From positions 1-64,000 of the forward strand of contig WHVA01000506.1 in NCBI GenBank assembly GCA_015179125.1: DNA of 64,000 nucleotides, read 5' to 3'. Both the position numbers and the translations under genes were made by a program. The notes beneath the pieces are model-generated. The model was not told the DNA's origin and did not search any database. It saw only the letters and a program-made list of their open reading frames with translations. The DNA comes from Gautieria morchelliformis. Lineage: Eukaryota; Basidiomycota; Agaricomycetes; Gomphales; Gomphaceae. Positions within the stretch are counted from its first letter, which is position 1. Each line of letters opens with the position of its first letter. Below are positions 10,856 to 25,060 of the stretch, piece after piece.

Positions 10856-13800
10856 ATGGCCACCGCCGTCGCTCGTTCACGTTCACCTGGTTCCCAGCGA
10901 CCTCCCCGCAAGAAACACTCTTTCTTGAGCTTGCATACGCATAGGGACAAGTCTGTCGATGCACGGTTTGAGCAGATATCCTCACCACCTCGTCAACCAG
11001 GATACTTTGACCTTTACCCAGCCCGCGCAGAGCCCAAGTCCAAGCGCGATGGTACCAAGGCAAAGGGGCGGGAGGGCGAGGTCATTGCATTCCCCTCTGT
11101 GAGCGACAGAATGGAGGACTTGCATCTGACCCCGCAAGCACCTCGTCATAGGCTGCGCTCGAACACGTCCCCTTCACATGACCCACAACTACCCCCTCTG
11201 CGGTTATCTGGTTCCTCTGCGTTCTCTCATAGTCCCCCCGCGACGCCTACCTTGACCTCTCCTCCGGACGACCTCAACCTGGCTACCGCGAATCCACTCA
11301 GATACCTTATGTCTGCACCCGTGGTCGAGACCACCGCTATGGATGCCTTCGTGGACGGCATGAATGGAGGCGAGGAGGATGTGTTTGCAAGCATTGACGC
11401 GTTGCGCGGGGGCCGCAGAAGGAAGAAGAGTACGAGCAGTGCAAACGGTTTCCACCATCCCCTTTATCATCCCCCACTACCCACCCCACCTCCTGGCATC
11501 AAGCTGGGAGGGCCTGTTATTCGCACTTCTGGCGATTCAGATGCCGATGATGACAGTGATGGTGCCGATGACACCGTACGCCTTCCTCCCAGACCACATT
11601 CGGGATCTACCCGACCACCCTCTACAAACAACAACACGCCGTCCCGGACGTCTAGGAACAGAAGGCCGCAGCAGCAACTACCATCGCCGCCGGCGTCTGT
11701 TTCGCCCCCAAGCCGCCAACCTAATTCAACTAAAGGTCACTTTTCACCGTCCCCTGCGGGAGAGATCATGGATACGAATGCTTCCATCGACGAGATTGTT
11801 CGGAGATTCGTTTCGGTCAACGATACTCCACCAAAACAGGTCGTCCCCAGCATCAGCGATATCATTCGTACACATACCCCAGAGCAGTCTTACAAGCGGC
11901 ATAAACCAAGTCTTTCCATCACAACTCCGTCTTCCCCTTCCCCAATACCAGAGGATCACCGTCGGCGATCACAGGATGACCGCAGTGACATATTAGCACG
12001 GTCGTCCATAGACTCGATTGCTGAGGAAGTACAGAGAAGTCTTCGAATAGCTCGCGAACACCCCGCGACGGCATTGCATCATGCGCGATCATTTCCCCAT
12101 GTCCCTGCGACTGATCAACACGCGTCTTCCTCCAACTCTCAAGGTTCCACAGGTATACGTTCGCGCCGGTCAGAAGGGGGATATCGCACTCCCTCGATTT
12201 CTTCCTTCACGACGTCTGCTCACACTGCACCAGCAACCTCCTACGCACCTGTGGGCCCCGGTCCCTTAAACCTCAAATCTGACCCAAAGCAGGCTCTCGC
12301 GACTTTTTTGCGATCATCTAGATTAACCAAGCTGATTAAGTTAAAGCGCCCTCCTAATCAACGGCTGCAAGTTAGTTTCTCTGATCTCGGCAGCTCAAGT
12401 GGAAGACCTGTTGTGGTATTTCTTGGCTTGGGGTGTGTACGGTACATCATGGGGCTGTATGATGAAATGGCGGAGGCTTTGGGACTGAGGTTGATCACGA
12501 TCGATCGGTGAGTTTCAGGCTCATCATTCCGCTCAAATGCATGACAGGTCTGTTGTCACAGATGGGGTCTTGGGAGAACAGATAACCCAAGCAAAAATAC
12601 ACCAAGAGGAGTCATGGAGTGGGCAAGCGTGGTGGAAGAAGTACTCGACCACCTGAAAATTAAACGGTGTAGCATTATGGCTCACAGTGCGGGCGCCCCT
12701 TATGCGATGGCCTTCGCGAACCGGAACGCCGAACGCGTACAAGGTGACCTCTGCCTGCTTGCACCTTGGGTCGGAGCCGGAGAAGGAGGCACGTTATCTC
12801 CCGAAGACGTTCGTGTACTTCTGACGAGCCGTTATATTCGCAGCTTCTGGCTACAAATGGTTGAAATATGTACCCACAGGCATCATTAAGACAGCACAAG
12901 CCGCGGAGTGGAGGGTGCAGGCCTGGATGTTGGGTAAACCACCTACCATTACCTACACTGGTATTGGGTACAACCTCAGCTCTCCCGTCTCATGTTCTCC
13001 GATGGATGGTAACACCGGAACTCCCAACCTAGAAGCTTCGCCGCATTTGAAAGAATTAAAGGAAGCTGAGCCAGGCTTAAACTCGTTCAGCGACTACGAT
13101 GACCTGGCTGATTTTCAAGGTAATTACGCCAGTCGGAGCACCGTCCATATCAACGAGGGCGACTCAGCAGTGAACACGCCACCTCCCGTACCTGCGATCC
13201 CCAGAAACCGCGCTAGATCAAAGTCGAATCGTTTCTTCGGAGGACTATGGAAGAGCAACGATGTTTCGAATCCCTCGCCAACTTCAGCAAGGGGTTCGCC
13301 AAGGCTCAAAGCCCTTAAATCCATGAGCTCTCTCAGGGGCTCGGCAGCGTCAAGGGCATCGTCGAGGACTCAACAACCGCAGACGGCGTCGCGTGCGAGT
13401 ACTGGCGGTACCTTCGAGAGCGAATGGACTCGTCTGCCACTACCTGCGAGCTCGCCTTCATCTGTGTCCTCCGTACAGCCTGCCAGTGAAGGAACGCGAG
13501 GCAATGCTCGTACTAGACGCTCTATTTCGCTCACTTCCTCAGTTACATCGCAGTACAGTCGCTCGGCCCCTTTTCAATCCAAGGGGCACCACCTGTCATC
13601 CCCACCAACAAATTCTGCGTTTGAGACCTCCGCCGGCCCAAATATAAACGCTGCGTTAGGAAATGCCCTCCTTGCGGCCTCCCATGCTGAATCATCTAGG
13701 GGAGCACATGCGGATTTGCTACAAATTTTGAATCTTAACCAGAAGCCTTGGGGTTTTTCCTACGGAGAGTTCCCACATGCCGTCAGGGTGTGGTATGGCG

Positions 13801-13970
13801 ACAAAGACGAAAAGATTGCCGACGGCGCGGTGAAGTGGATGGAAAAGACCATGCGCCCTGGAACGTGCGAAATACGCATGATTAAGGGCGCCGGCCATGG
13901 CCTTCTGTACAACGGCGGGGTGGTAGTGGAGGCCCTCGAGTTCTTGAAAGAGACTTGGTATCGGAAGTAA
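10856..13970 (+). CDS. Large alpha/beta-hydrolase fold protein with disordered N-terminus, 1001 aa
   Basis: Three exons (10856-12507, 12562-12788, 12844-13970) give 3006 nt in frame. Residues 1-520 are Ser/Pro-rich and disordered. The hydrolase begins near 535: VVFLGLGCVRYIMGLYDEMA, then RWGLGRTDNPS and the nucleophile elbow SIMAHSAGAPYAM (Ser near residue 593; the canonical first Gly is Ala). LLAPWV and GYKWLKYVPTGIIKTAQAAE follow. A low-complexity insert of about 240 aa (about 680-920) splits the fold. It then resumes with VRVWYGDKDEKIADGA (likely acid) and IKGAGHGLLYNGG (likely His). A Ser-Asp-His triad is therefore visible, and the substrate is unknown. The second intron is best read as GC-AG. 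A start at 10763 is also open, but the MATAVARSR start is preferred. Probably cytosolic: no signal peptide. Confidence 0.8.
12789..12843 (+). other. Probable GC-AG intron (55 bp)
   Basis: The hydrolase frame must shift by one base between GAGEGG and GYKWLKYVP. No GT donor near there gives an intron of ordinary size in the right phase, the only GT option being 31 bp. A donor at ag|gcacgt with the acceptor at cgcag gives 55 bp, normal for this window, and restores the frame as GEGASGYKWLKYVP. Confidence 0.65.
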
Positions 13971-14474
13971 ACGTCAAGTTTGGGTTCCCGGTTCAACATT
14001 GGCAGCTCATGCAGTTGACAATCATATCTTGCGAACTTATTCCCCTAAGCTATGCCGCCTTAGATTGGACGGGATGGTCAGTTGCCGGTCCTTGTTTGTT
14101 TTGTCATTGCCTTCTCGCTTCGCTTCTCTCCCCTTCTGTCTAACACTTCCTTGCTCTGCTCCCTGTGCCTTATCCCATTCTGTTTCTTGACAAGTTTTTT
14201 TTCCAATCTTCCCATTCTGGTATTTTGCATGGTTGTACTATTCCACTCATTTCTGGCTCATACCATTAAAAGTATACCTGACACATTTCTGCAATATTAT
14301 ATCTGTTTCTACGACTAGTATACTTATATATTTGTAAGTATCGTGAACATCTTATTCTTACCACCGCATGAACAACTTGTGAGGTCACGTCCAAAGGTGC
14401 CAAGATAATCGATCAGCATTGATGTAATCAACGACCGCGTTACATAGAAGTTAGGTATGGTAATAATCAAACGT
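13971..14474. other. Intergenic region between convergent genes
   Basis: This AT-rich, pyrimidine-rich stretch contains the 3' ends of the hydrolase gene and of LYS1. No coding motif is seen. Confidence 0.6.
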
Positions 14475-15741
<1,267 letters not shown>

Positions 15742-15893
15742 ATGTAAAGGTCACAATACTTGTAAGTAAGAGAAGAGAAGAAAGAAACGACTCTTACTAG
15801 AAATTTTTAGACGCCAAGTCAAAAGGATAGAGCGTACAAAACCATGGGGGGAAGGAAGGTGTTTATATTGGTTTATAATGTGCTATATATCAT

Positions 15894-15966
15894 AGCAACT
15901 TGGCGCAGTAGGAAGCGCGCGGGGCCCATAACCCCGAAGTCCCAGGATCGAAACCTGGAGTTGCTA
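15894..15966 (+). tRNA. Initiator tRNA-Met (CAT anticodon)
   Basis: A 7-bp acceptor stem AGCAACT/AGTTGCT with discriminator A, a D arm starting TGGCGCAG, and an anticodon arm CGGGG-CCCATAA-CCCCG carry anticodon CAT. The T arm is CCAGG-ATCGAAA-CCTGG. The T-loop ATCGAAA in place of TTCRANY, and the run of G-C pairs below the anticodon loop, are initiator hallmarks shared with yeast tRNAi-Met. It has no intron. It lies 152 bp upstream of the LYS1 start, on the other strand. Confidence 0.93.
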
Positions 15967-16277
15967 CTTATTTTGCGCCCCTGGACTTGTTGCTTACATA
16001 ACTAGCATTCGGTGCCTTCGATGCAAGATTTACCGCAGGCCTTACAGAGTAACATCGGCTCACTTTTCTTTCATGTCCATTTTTGACGAATCTATTAAAT
16101 TCAATTCGAGGAAAGTAATAGTAATTATATCCACGGGATAGACTACCAATACAGCCGGATATATGCTTGCAAGCTTTAGGGCGAGTGATGTAATAAGTAC
16201 CATGCGAATATCAAGAAACAAGGAGTGCATTCAGGATCCAGTAGGCAGAAAATAAAAACGTCCAAAAAGCTGTCACC
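15967..16277. other. Intergenic, nothing recognised
   Basis: This AT-rich region lies between the tRNA and the end of the large membrane-protein gene. A short T-rich run after the tRNA (ttattttgc) may be the RNA polymerase III stop, though no clean TTTT run is adjacent. Confidence 0.4.
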
Positions 16278-19200
16278 TCAGGAACTGAACAACCCTTCAC
16301 TGGCCAGATCATTTACTACCTTCTGGACAGTGGTGGTGTTCGTTGGCCCTGCTGTTAGCGAGGTAGCATTGGACCAAATCTGCTCGAAGAAGGCATTCGA
16401 TGACGATCCTTCACGAACGGTTTGCGAACTAAACGTGCTTGGTGACCAGACGATAGTCGCTGAAGTTGACTGCTGCAGCGCCCAGCGCCTATATGCTTGA
16501 GCTTCAGACGAACCAAAGAAGAGTGAACCCGAAGGTGTGGAGAAACTGGACACAAATGACGATAAATCAGGCAGAAAGACGTCTCCGAAAATAGCCACCT
16601 CCACGATCGGGAGGGACGTAGCGTTGAGTATGCCAGGCTTGGTGGGTGGAGAGGTGGGGGAGGACAACACAAATCTGGCTGCCTCCGCCGCAAGGGCGGT
16701 GGTTGGGAAGGATCGGAGCCACCCCAATGCAATGTGATTCAAATGCGACAGCGTCCCGAACCCACGAGGATTAACCCCAAATGCCGTCAAATCAGTGGTA
16801 TTTGGAGCGGGTAGGGCACTGAGTAGTTCTCCGACGTGGAGGACCACACGCGACGCGGCGTCAGATGTAAGCACGGACGCCTGCTGGGCGACGCCGCTCC
16901 GCGAATCGCTGAAGGGAAGTCGGGTCCGTAGCACATCCAATACACCGTATACCGGATGATTACTGAAGCAACTCGAGTCAAAAGTCGAAGACGTAGAGTT
17001 CAGTGCAGCCAGGCCGAAGGCCTGGGTTTCCACAGCGTTGATTCGCTGTAACTGGGAAGGGCTGAGACCAGGGTAACATCCAATAGCAGGGGGGAATGAG
17101 AGTGTCCTGTTGATGGCGTCGGTGAGCAGGGAGCTAATGGCTTGTCCTCCTGGAGATGCTGTGGCGTCAAATGGGAGTAGAACCGGGGACGATTTGAATG
17201 CTGTCAAGAAGGTAGGCAGGTCGGACAGACTGAGCGACAGCACCGATCGCCAATATGTACTCAATGCCGCTTGCTGTTGTGTTGAAGACGCTACGAGAGA
17301 CCTCGTTAGTCTCAATGTCGGATGTGAGATGGATGATTCACATACCACTTGCAAAAGAGTACATCCGATCCAATGAGCCCTCTGCAGCGCTGTTAAGCCT
17401 TGAAACTTGCAGTGACGAGGGGGACGCATCGACGTCAAAGGTTAAGGAAGGTGCAGATACCGTCTGATTCGCAAAATTGTAGGTATAACCCGACGACGAC
17501 ACAGTGAATTTGCCAGTCGGATCCGATTCAATGCCGTCCGTATTATGTAATGATCCAAAGGGCAAACTTGTCACAGCTGACTGCAAAGACCGAGTAGCAT
17601 CACCGTCGCCTGTCTGGAAAAGGGTCCAGAGCAAAGCAGCTTGGGCCCACTGTGTACGATTCGGCGACCGACTCGCGTCCAGGACTGACCCAACGTCCAC
17701 GAAGTTCGCCTGTGTTACGCAATTTGGTGTGATAGGCGTCCCCTGCGATGCATACAGGACAAGGGCCAACCCTGCACTTGTGATGTTGGCCGCGAACAGC
17801 TGAGACGTCGGAGCAACTAGACTATTCAATGCCTGAGCCAAAGGAGCGGCACAAGTACCCGATATTGACGAGGGACATGTGCACGTGGCGTCTGTGTATA
17901 TGTCAAGTAAATTCAAGAGTGCTGGGATGGTACTTTCCTTCACGCACCTAGGTTACATTTAACACCCGTCTGGTTACCACTACAGGGCGAGGATCCGGAT
18001 CCGCTGTTATGCTTGTGGCCTAACGATCCCAATGCAGCGCCAAGGATAACTGCCAAAATCACTATGCCTATCAATGAGAAGAAAAGCCATTTTCTGGCCT
18101 TGGTCCTGAGCAAGGGTCGGAAATGTCTTGTAATACTGTGAGCGAATTCAGCTTCTGGGACACGGCTCAAAACCCTTGTACCATAATCGGAGGCCTTATT
18201 GCGCTTTGAAGCACCCTGTGAACGGCTTGCCTTCCTCTTGGCTACTTTGAGGGAGTCGGCTCCGAACATGTCAACCTTGGCAAATGAATTCATGTAAGAC
18301 AGCGCAGGGGTATCAGATTCGCCATCTGTAAGTCCAGGCGCCCATTTCTCCTGGGTTATATCTCTCCAACCCTGAGGTTCCCCTTGTTGCGCTCCGGTCA
18401 GGGCAACCTTGCTTTTCTGGTATTGCCCTAGCTGGAGAATTGGCGAAGAACCACCCGTGTTGTTTTTCTGGAAAGAAAACTGGATCTCGCCAGCGCTTGG
18501 CGACGGAGGGGAAGGAGGGGAAGGGGGCGGTAATGGAGGGAGAGGCTTTCTCTTCAACCAAGCCCATCGAGACGAGCCTGTAGAGTGATTCGACCGATGC
18601 GAAGCTTTGGTAACTTTGGAAGCGACTGTGGACGCCTTGGACCTGGTGGTAATGAATGAAATAACGGACTTGACAGAGCCTGGCTTCGAGGGTCGGAACT
18701 TAGGAGTGCCGGTGGAGTGTTCACCAGCCGGCGCTGCGTTCTGGGTTGCATCCCAGAAAGCGGATCCATATCCTGCCACCTCCTCATGTGGGAGATACGT
18801 GCGAAGCTTTTCATGATGTACATCTTCGCTGACATTAAAGCTCTTTGCCGACTCTGGAATGTCCGTACGATGGGAAGGCGGGGAGTCAATGGAAGGAGGA
18901 TGTCTGGGCGATGGCGGGGTAGACAATTCGGGCTGAAAGCCTGAAATGGATGCTCCCGCATTGAGATGCTGGGGATTCTGGGCTGCCTCTTGGGCTGCAC
19001 GGCGATCCGTAGATTTAGAACGAACGACTACGGCAGTGGCCATTCCAACCACTGTGGGCCTTGATACATCACCGGCCCTTATAATCAATGGGGCAGCCGT
19101 GTCCATCACTCTGCTCGCAGTCTGGACTTCGCCGTCCAGGTTGGACTCGTCCTCATCGAATAGACTGTCCGACGATAAAAAGTTTGATTCATAGGATTCC

Positions 19201-21286
19201 CGAGAATGGGCCTGTGAAAAGGACGATCGTTGGATGGATAATGCGGCCCTTTCAGCTGAAACAGACCGGGACCCAAGTGTCGGAGAAGAAGTGAGGGAGT
19301 CTCGCTGGGTGCGGGTGGAACTCGTATGCGACAAAGCAGACAGAACATGTGACTTTCTGGGACTAAGTGCAGAGGACTCGGCGTGCATAGGCAGTTCGCT
19401 CTTCACCCCGGTTGATTCTCGATCCTGCTTGTTGGAATCCATGGGTGAGGAAGAGGAGCCCGAAGAGACGGGTGCATCTTGCACTGCGGGGGTGGCCGGT
19501 GTTTGATCCATCTGTGTCACTGATTTTATGAAACCCTGCCGAGGATAGTGATGCTGTCGAACTCTCGGTGGTCCTAATCGTGGCAACAGCGCGTTTGGTC
19601 CTCGTGTAGCGGCTGTCGCTGTTGCGGACGACGGCCCAATAGGTAAACGGGACGCGATCGATGGACTAGTCGGCGCCCTCCGCCAGACAGGAAAATGGAT
19701 CGCCTGTGCTTGAGCAAAGCCGTGCGAAGCCTGGGGTGAGGCACCATCGGCGAAGCTCTCCGCCGACATTGGCGTACTGGGGACAAGCGGATGTGGACTG
19801 GCGTGGCCCCTGAGAACATACGCGGGTGCTGCAAGTGACTGGGAGTTGGGCGAAACAGGCAGAGGCGACACCGGCAAAGATGATGTTTCGTCAACGTAGA
19901 CCTTGTCCCCGCCCTTGGGAAAGACGGACGATGCGAGGCCGCTCCGCACTCGGAAATCAGATGGCTGGTAGTCCGTGCCTGGAATCCCCGCGGATACAGG
20001 CTCGAGTGACCGTGACCCCGATGGCGAAGCGAGCGCTAAATTGGAGTCAGGCACAAGGCACATCTCACTCCCTCTAATGTGCCTGCCTAAACCGTAATCA
20101 TCTGAAAGCGCGGACTGTGGGGAGTCGGGAAGCTGCAGCAACCGAGCGGAGCGAGGGGACGACGTGACTACCATGTCGGTGAATATTCTGAAGGAACACA
20201 AAACTTGCTGGGCCATATCTCACCTGGGTGTCTTAACATCTCGGTGATGAAGTCTGTGGAGAGCAACTGCTCTTCGCTTATGTCCATTCCCATGTCTGTG
20301 ACCCCAGCTTGGCGAGCTATATGCGAGTAGCTAGCCGAATCTCGGGCAGAGTCACGCTTGGTGGGAAGCGCAGGTAATGGGGAGCGTGGAGGCTGAGCCG
20401 CAAAGGTCCGTGGCGACTGAGCGGTCGGGGATTGGCTGCGGGTGTATTTCGTCTCTTCTTGTTGCGTTGCAAACGATGAGCCATTTCTGGACGAAGACGG
20501 GGGCCGGGAGGGCATTTCGTCCGTAACGTAGGCAGGGAGGGGCGGCTGAAGCGGCGAAGACCGGCCGCTGCTAGAAAGGCTGCCGTAATGTGTCGGGGTT
20601 GCAGTCATCGGCGTCACCGGCCGTGATGCGCCAGCACCCTGGTTTGAATCCTTGTATACTGCATACTGGGAATATCGAGCAGGCACGGACACCTTCGATT
20701 GCTCATAGCCGTGTTTCAAATCCTCGAGACTTGTGGACCCTTGGGGCTCACTGCGCCCCGGAACATCTGGGAGATGATCCTGCTGAGCGGCGAACTGAGA
20801 CTGAGGGGCCGGTGAACGAGATCCGGAGAACAAACTCTTGAGCGACTTGGGGCTTCCCAACAGAGACAGTCCGCCTGCGCGCGGTGGGTCCTGTAATGGC
20901 AAAAACCCCGAGTGTGGACTTTGAGACCGAGGGGTTGTGGGCGTGGTGGAAAAATGCAGCGACTTGGCGGTCAGGGGCGACGCGGGAATAGGTGGGAGGG
21001 CGGACGGGGGGACAGGAAACTCGCTGCAATGCAGGGAAGTGAGGTCCGAACGGGACGTCAAATCTGACTTGGATGATTCGAGGCTAATCCTGGTATTTGG
21101 TGTTGAAGACGAAGAAGGAGGCGGTTTGGGTGATTTTGTTTTACGAGACAATGAAGACGAAGAGATGGCTAAGGGAGACGGTGGTGCCTTTCGTGTGGGC
21201 TGGTATGCGCCTGGCACAGAGGGTAATGCTCTGCGCGGGGGCGACAGATGGTCGCCAGTACCAGAGGCATCGGGAGGCGACGACAT
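16278..21286 (-). CDS. Large single-pass membrane protein of unknown function, 1613 aa
   Basis: Four reverse-strand exons (20224-21286, 17948-20167, 17346-17891, 16278-17290) sum to 4842 nt in frame, with introns of 55-56 bp. Residues 1-1045 are Ser/Pro-rich and disordered, with many S/T-P sites. A basic stretch (RTKARKW) precedes one transmembrane helix at about 1048-1070 (WLFFSLIGIVILAVILGAAL). Then follows a short Cys pair (SPCSG, VKCNLDATCTC) and a Ser/Thr/Asn-rich domain of about 520 aa with many N-x-S/T sites. It has repeated helical patterns (QWAQAALLWTLF, LNHIALGWLRSF). This topology implies a cytosolic N-terminus and a glycosylated outer domain, with no N-terminal signal peptide. I do not recognise the outer domain; a wall or surface sensor, or a glycosidase-like fold, would fit. 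Confidence 0.8.
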
Positions 21287-22322
21287 CAGACGATGCTGAT
21301 AGCGGTCCTATATCCTGACACCCTAGGAGCGGAATTCCAGAACCGAATGCATCCAGGGAGCAAGTAATTGGAATAATGGTGACCAGCGAGGCAGAGATAA
21401 TAGAGCAGGTATTGGAAAACGGTGAGCTGCGACAAAACACCATGGGAAATTGCTTACGGAGTATTGTGAAATACGACCACGGTTGCTACAAGCTCCCATT
21501 CAAGCGAATTGAAGCGAGGTACGCAGAGGTTAGGCCTCTGTATGCGTTCTCTGATAACTTAGAAGTCCAACGAGAAAGATGAGCACGCGAATGGGCTTGA
21601 CGTTACGATCAACGAAATATAAAGTTTTAAGATATGAAATGCGCGTGACAACGAGGTGAGACCGACGAACCTATCGCCTGATGCACTGGCAACGATGCAG
21701 AGAGCCCTTGCGCGAAAGGAGTGACAGCAGGGAAAAGTTATATAAAAAAAAGATAGAACAGCAGAGAGTGAAGGTAACTAGGGAAAAGTTGCAGTAGCAT
21801 GAGAGGTTCACATAAGCGCCACGTTAGGGTCCGCTGTCGCTTATTTTTGGGGAGTAACCGCGTGGGAGGCGTGGTACATACGTCATATCACACAACAACA
21901 CATCAAGTTGCATGCGGTCATGACAGAAAGATAGATGGTATTTACGAGCCTACTCCATTGTATACGCTGCGGAACCTGACTGTGAGAGGCATGTGAGATG
22001 TAGGGACGCCAAATCGTCACAAGTATAAGGAAAGGAGGAAAGGAAGAGGAAGAATGAGGAAGAGAAAGGGAGGAAGAGGAACGGCAAGTAACTCCTGGGG
22101 GCTTAGAGGCAGTATGGTCATGTGAGCGTAATAAGGGAAGGCGTAGGTAGTACCGAGTTAATGTGTAAGATGAAGTTCGCGCACGGCAATGAGAAGCTTT
22201 GTTCGTGAAACGGTCGTCATAATATGTGTGGAAGGGTGGGTAGGTAGTGATTAGGGGCAGCCCCACACGCAGGCGACTGGTAGCCCCGATGGAGAATATG
22301 GATGTGCACGGTACGACAAGCG
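21287..22322. other. Intergenic, no gene recognised
   Basis: This stretch holds the promoter side of the membrane-protein gene (upstream of 21286 on its strand) and the 3' side of the Rac gene. A purine-rich tract (aggaaaggaggaaaggaaga) lies at about 22025-22085. ORFs here are short and have no motifs. Confidence 0.5.
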
Positions 22323-23319
<997 letters not shown>

Positions 23320-23912
23320 AGTGCTTCCTAGTACCCTTCGCTGATACAGAGAGTGGAACTAGGTGTTGTGAGAAGGTTGAGCCTATACCAGGATCGATGT
23401 GGAGATGGTTTCGAGGAGGATATAGTGCAGTGTTGTGGGCGTGTGTGAGAGCAAGCCCATGAAGTTTGAGCGTAGAACGTATAGGAGACGGGAAGTTAAG
23501 GCAGGGCATGGCAGTCAGCGAGCAGCGTCCTTGGAAGACGACAACAACATCGAACGCACCTTTATTGTGCTTTAAGCAAAGACGGCGGGTGCGAAAAAGT
23601 AACAGAATACTAGTACGGGGACAAAAGACCTTGTTGGTTTGGAGATACAGGACTGGACCCAGCAGTTCTCACGCCTGCCGCCGTACCGTTCTCTATTTGG
23701 CCGTACAGGACCGCGGTTCAAAAGCCTTACCCTGCTTGGAAACTGATGCTTGCTGGGGCTTCCAGATTATTTGGAAATTGTTAACTTCGATCTCGGTGCG
23801 GTGCGATGGGCACGCTGATTGTTGTTCTATAACGCTTCTGCATGCATTCTGGCAGTACTAATGTGATCTTACTGATCTTGCTTATATTTGGACCTCTGTC
23901 TCCTAACCCATC
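23320..23912. other. Upstream region of the Rac gene; no gene recognised
   Basis: Presumed promoter and 5' UTR of the reverse-strand Rac gene. The ORFs here are short and lack motifs. Confidence 0.45.
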
Positions 23913-24256
23913 ATGCCGGGCATCAAAACCTATGGATGGGGTCCGACAGTAGATCTCAGGTCGTCACGGTCGACTCTGAATTCCTACGCCGATACGTTCG
24001 TCGTACACGTCCGACATGAGGGTTCTGTCACCGTGGAAGCGCGATAAGTATCGATTAACAGCAACCTAAATGGGCAATTGAAATACTCGACGCATTGTCA
24101 CTCCCACAAAATCTACGCACACCCAAGACGCCTACGAAGGTGGGCTTGCAGGTACGAGCTCCTCAATCGTGCTCAGATCTATACGACGTACAAGCCAATT
24201 CTTTTCACATCGCCACACGAACATTGACACCCCTGACGCTGGGAGGTATATAAAGC
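23913..24256 (+). CDS. Possible small unrecognised gene, about 100 aa
   Basis: The ATG at 23913 opens MPGIKTYGWGPTVDLRSSRS and runs to a stop just before a cttaac/cag-like acceptor. From about 24064 another frame runs open for 64 codons to a TAA near 24256 (QPKWAIEILDALSLPQNLRT, then KVGLQVRAPQSCSDLYDVQA). A GT donor at gtcgtac|... after TFV and the acceptor attaacag would join them with a 60-bp intron. The evidence is only open frame and plausible splice sites, with no family recognised. It could equally be chance. Confidence 0.2.
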
Positions 24257-24841
24257 TAACGTACCCTCAAGAGATCTAGTCTTCTTCGGGCCACCAGCTT
24301 ACATCGTCGTACTGCCAAACACCTGGATTATGCAGCCAGCACCCTCACACGTCTTTGTCATGCGCAACATGTTTCGTTTCCTTGATATGAAATCTCCAGT
24401 CGCGCCCCGCACAAGGAGCCACCCCCCCATGCATCTACGCAACTGAACGACATCCGCAGCCGGTTGCCCCGACCCTCCATCGTCTGCACCAGCTGCGGAC
24501 CGCTCCAACCTACGTCCTGCCATCGCCGGTAAGTACAAGATATCGACCGTCCTAACCCGTTACCTCCTGCACCATCTCTATTAGACGTTGACCGCCCCAA
24601 TACATCACTTCCTGCATCATTCGCACCAGGTGTTTCCCACACACCACAGCCCCACGCACCATCGTCTGCTTCAGTAAGCGCCGCACAGAAGGCACGTCGT
24701 GCCATTCTCGATTCGATCGGGACGCCGGATCTGATCGACTGACTGACTGTGTCTGCACGCACAGTGATAATCCTGTTCGCCTCATTGTTCCACAAATTGA
24801 CGTTCAATGCGGGGACGTTCTAGCCCGCGTTATATTACCAG

Positions 24842-25060
24842 GTGCGCCTTACCTATTTGTGTACATATGTACGTCCTACGATGCACTTACGCATGGCGCG
24901 CAGACCGCACTGGGTGTTGGCCAGTGTGCTGATGCTGCCGTACGCGCTCGGCGGGGCGCTGAGCCCTCTGCTCATTGCCCTATTCAATGATTATTTCTCG
25001 CGAGAGACCCTTACGGCTGTCTGTTACAAATATGTCACCGTGGCAGGGCTTGCCGCGTGC
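24842..25060 (+). pseudogene. Second DUF6534-like membrane protein fragment
   Basis: The frame reads MARRPHWVLASVLMLPYALG then GALSPLLIALFNDYFSRE. It resembles in pattern the SKSWLLASLIAA..LMQGVALLIIGIRG segment of the relic at 4798-5310. The rest of the seven-helix protein is not recognisable. About 850 bp downstream it is followed by the dispersed repeat that also follows the first relic. It is likely a decayed duplicate. Confidence 0.35.

Noticed and set aside
12808-12843. 31- or 35-bp GT-AG introns in the hydrolase gene
   Set aside because: They are too short for this genome or out of phase; the GC-AG intron fits better, though it is unproven.
20168-20223. Read-through end of the first membrane-protein exon (ending EYSPTW)
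   Set aside because: A 56-bp intron with a gtgaga donor and a tag acceptor joins the next long frame in phase.
24299-24807. Overlapping reverse ORFs rich in Gly, Arg and Cys
   Set aside because: No family motif and no splice support; they overlap each other in different frames.
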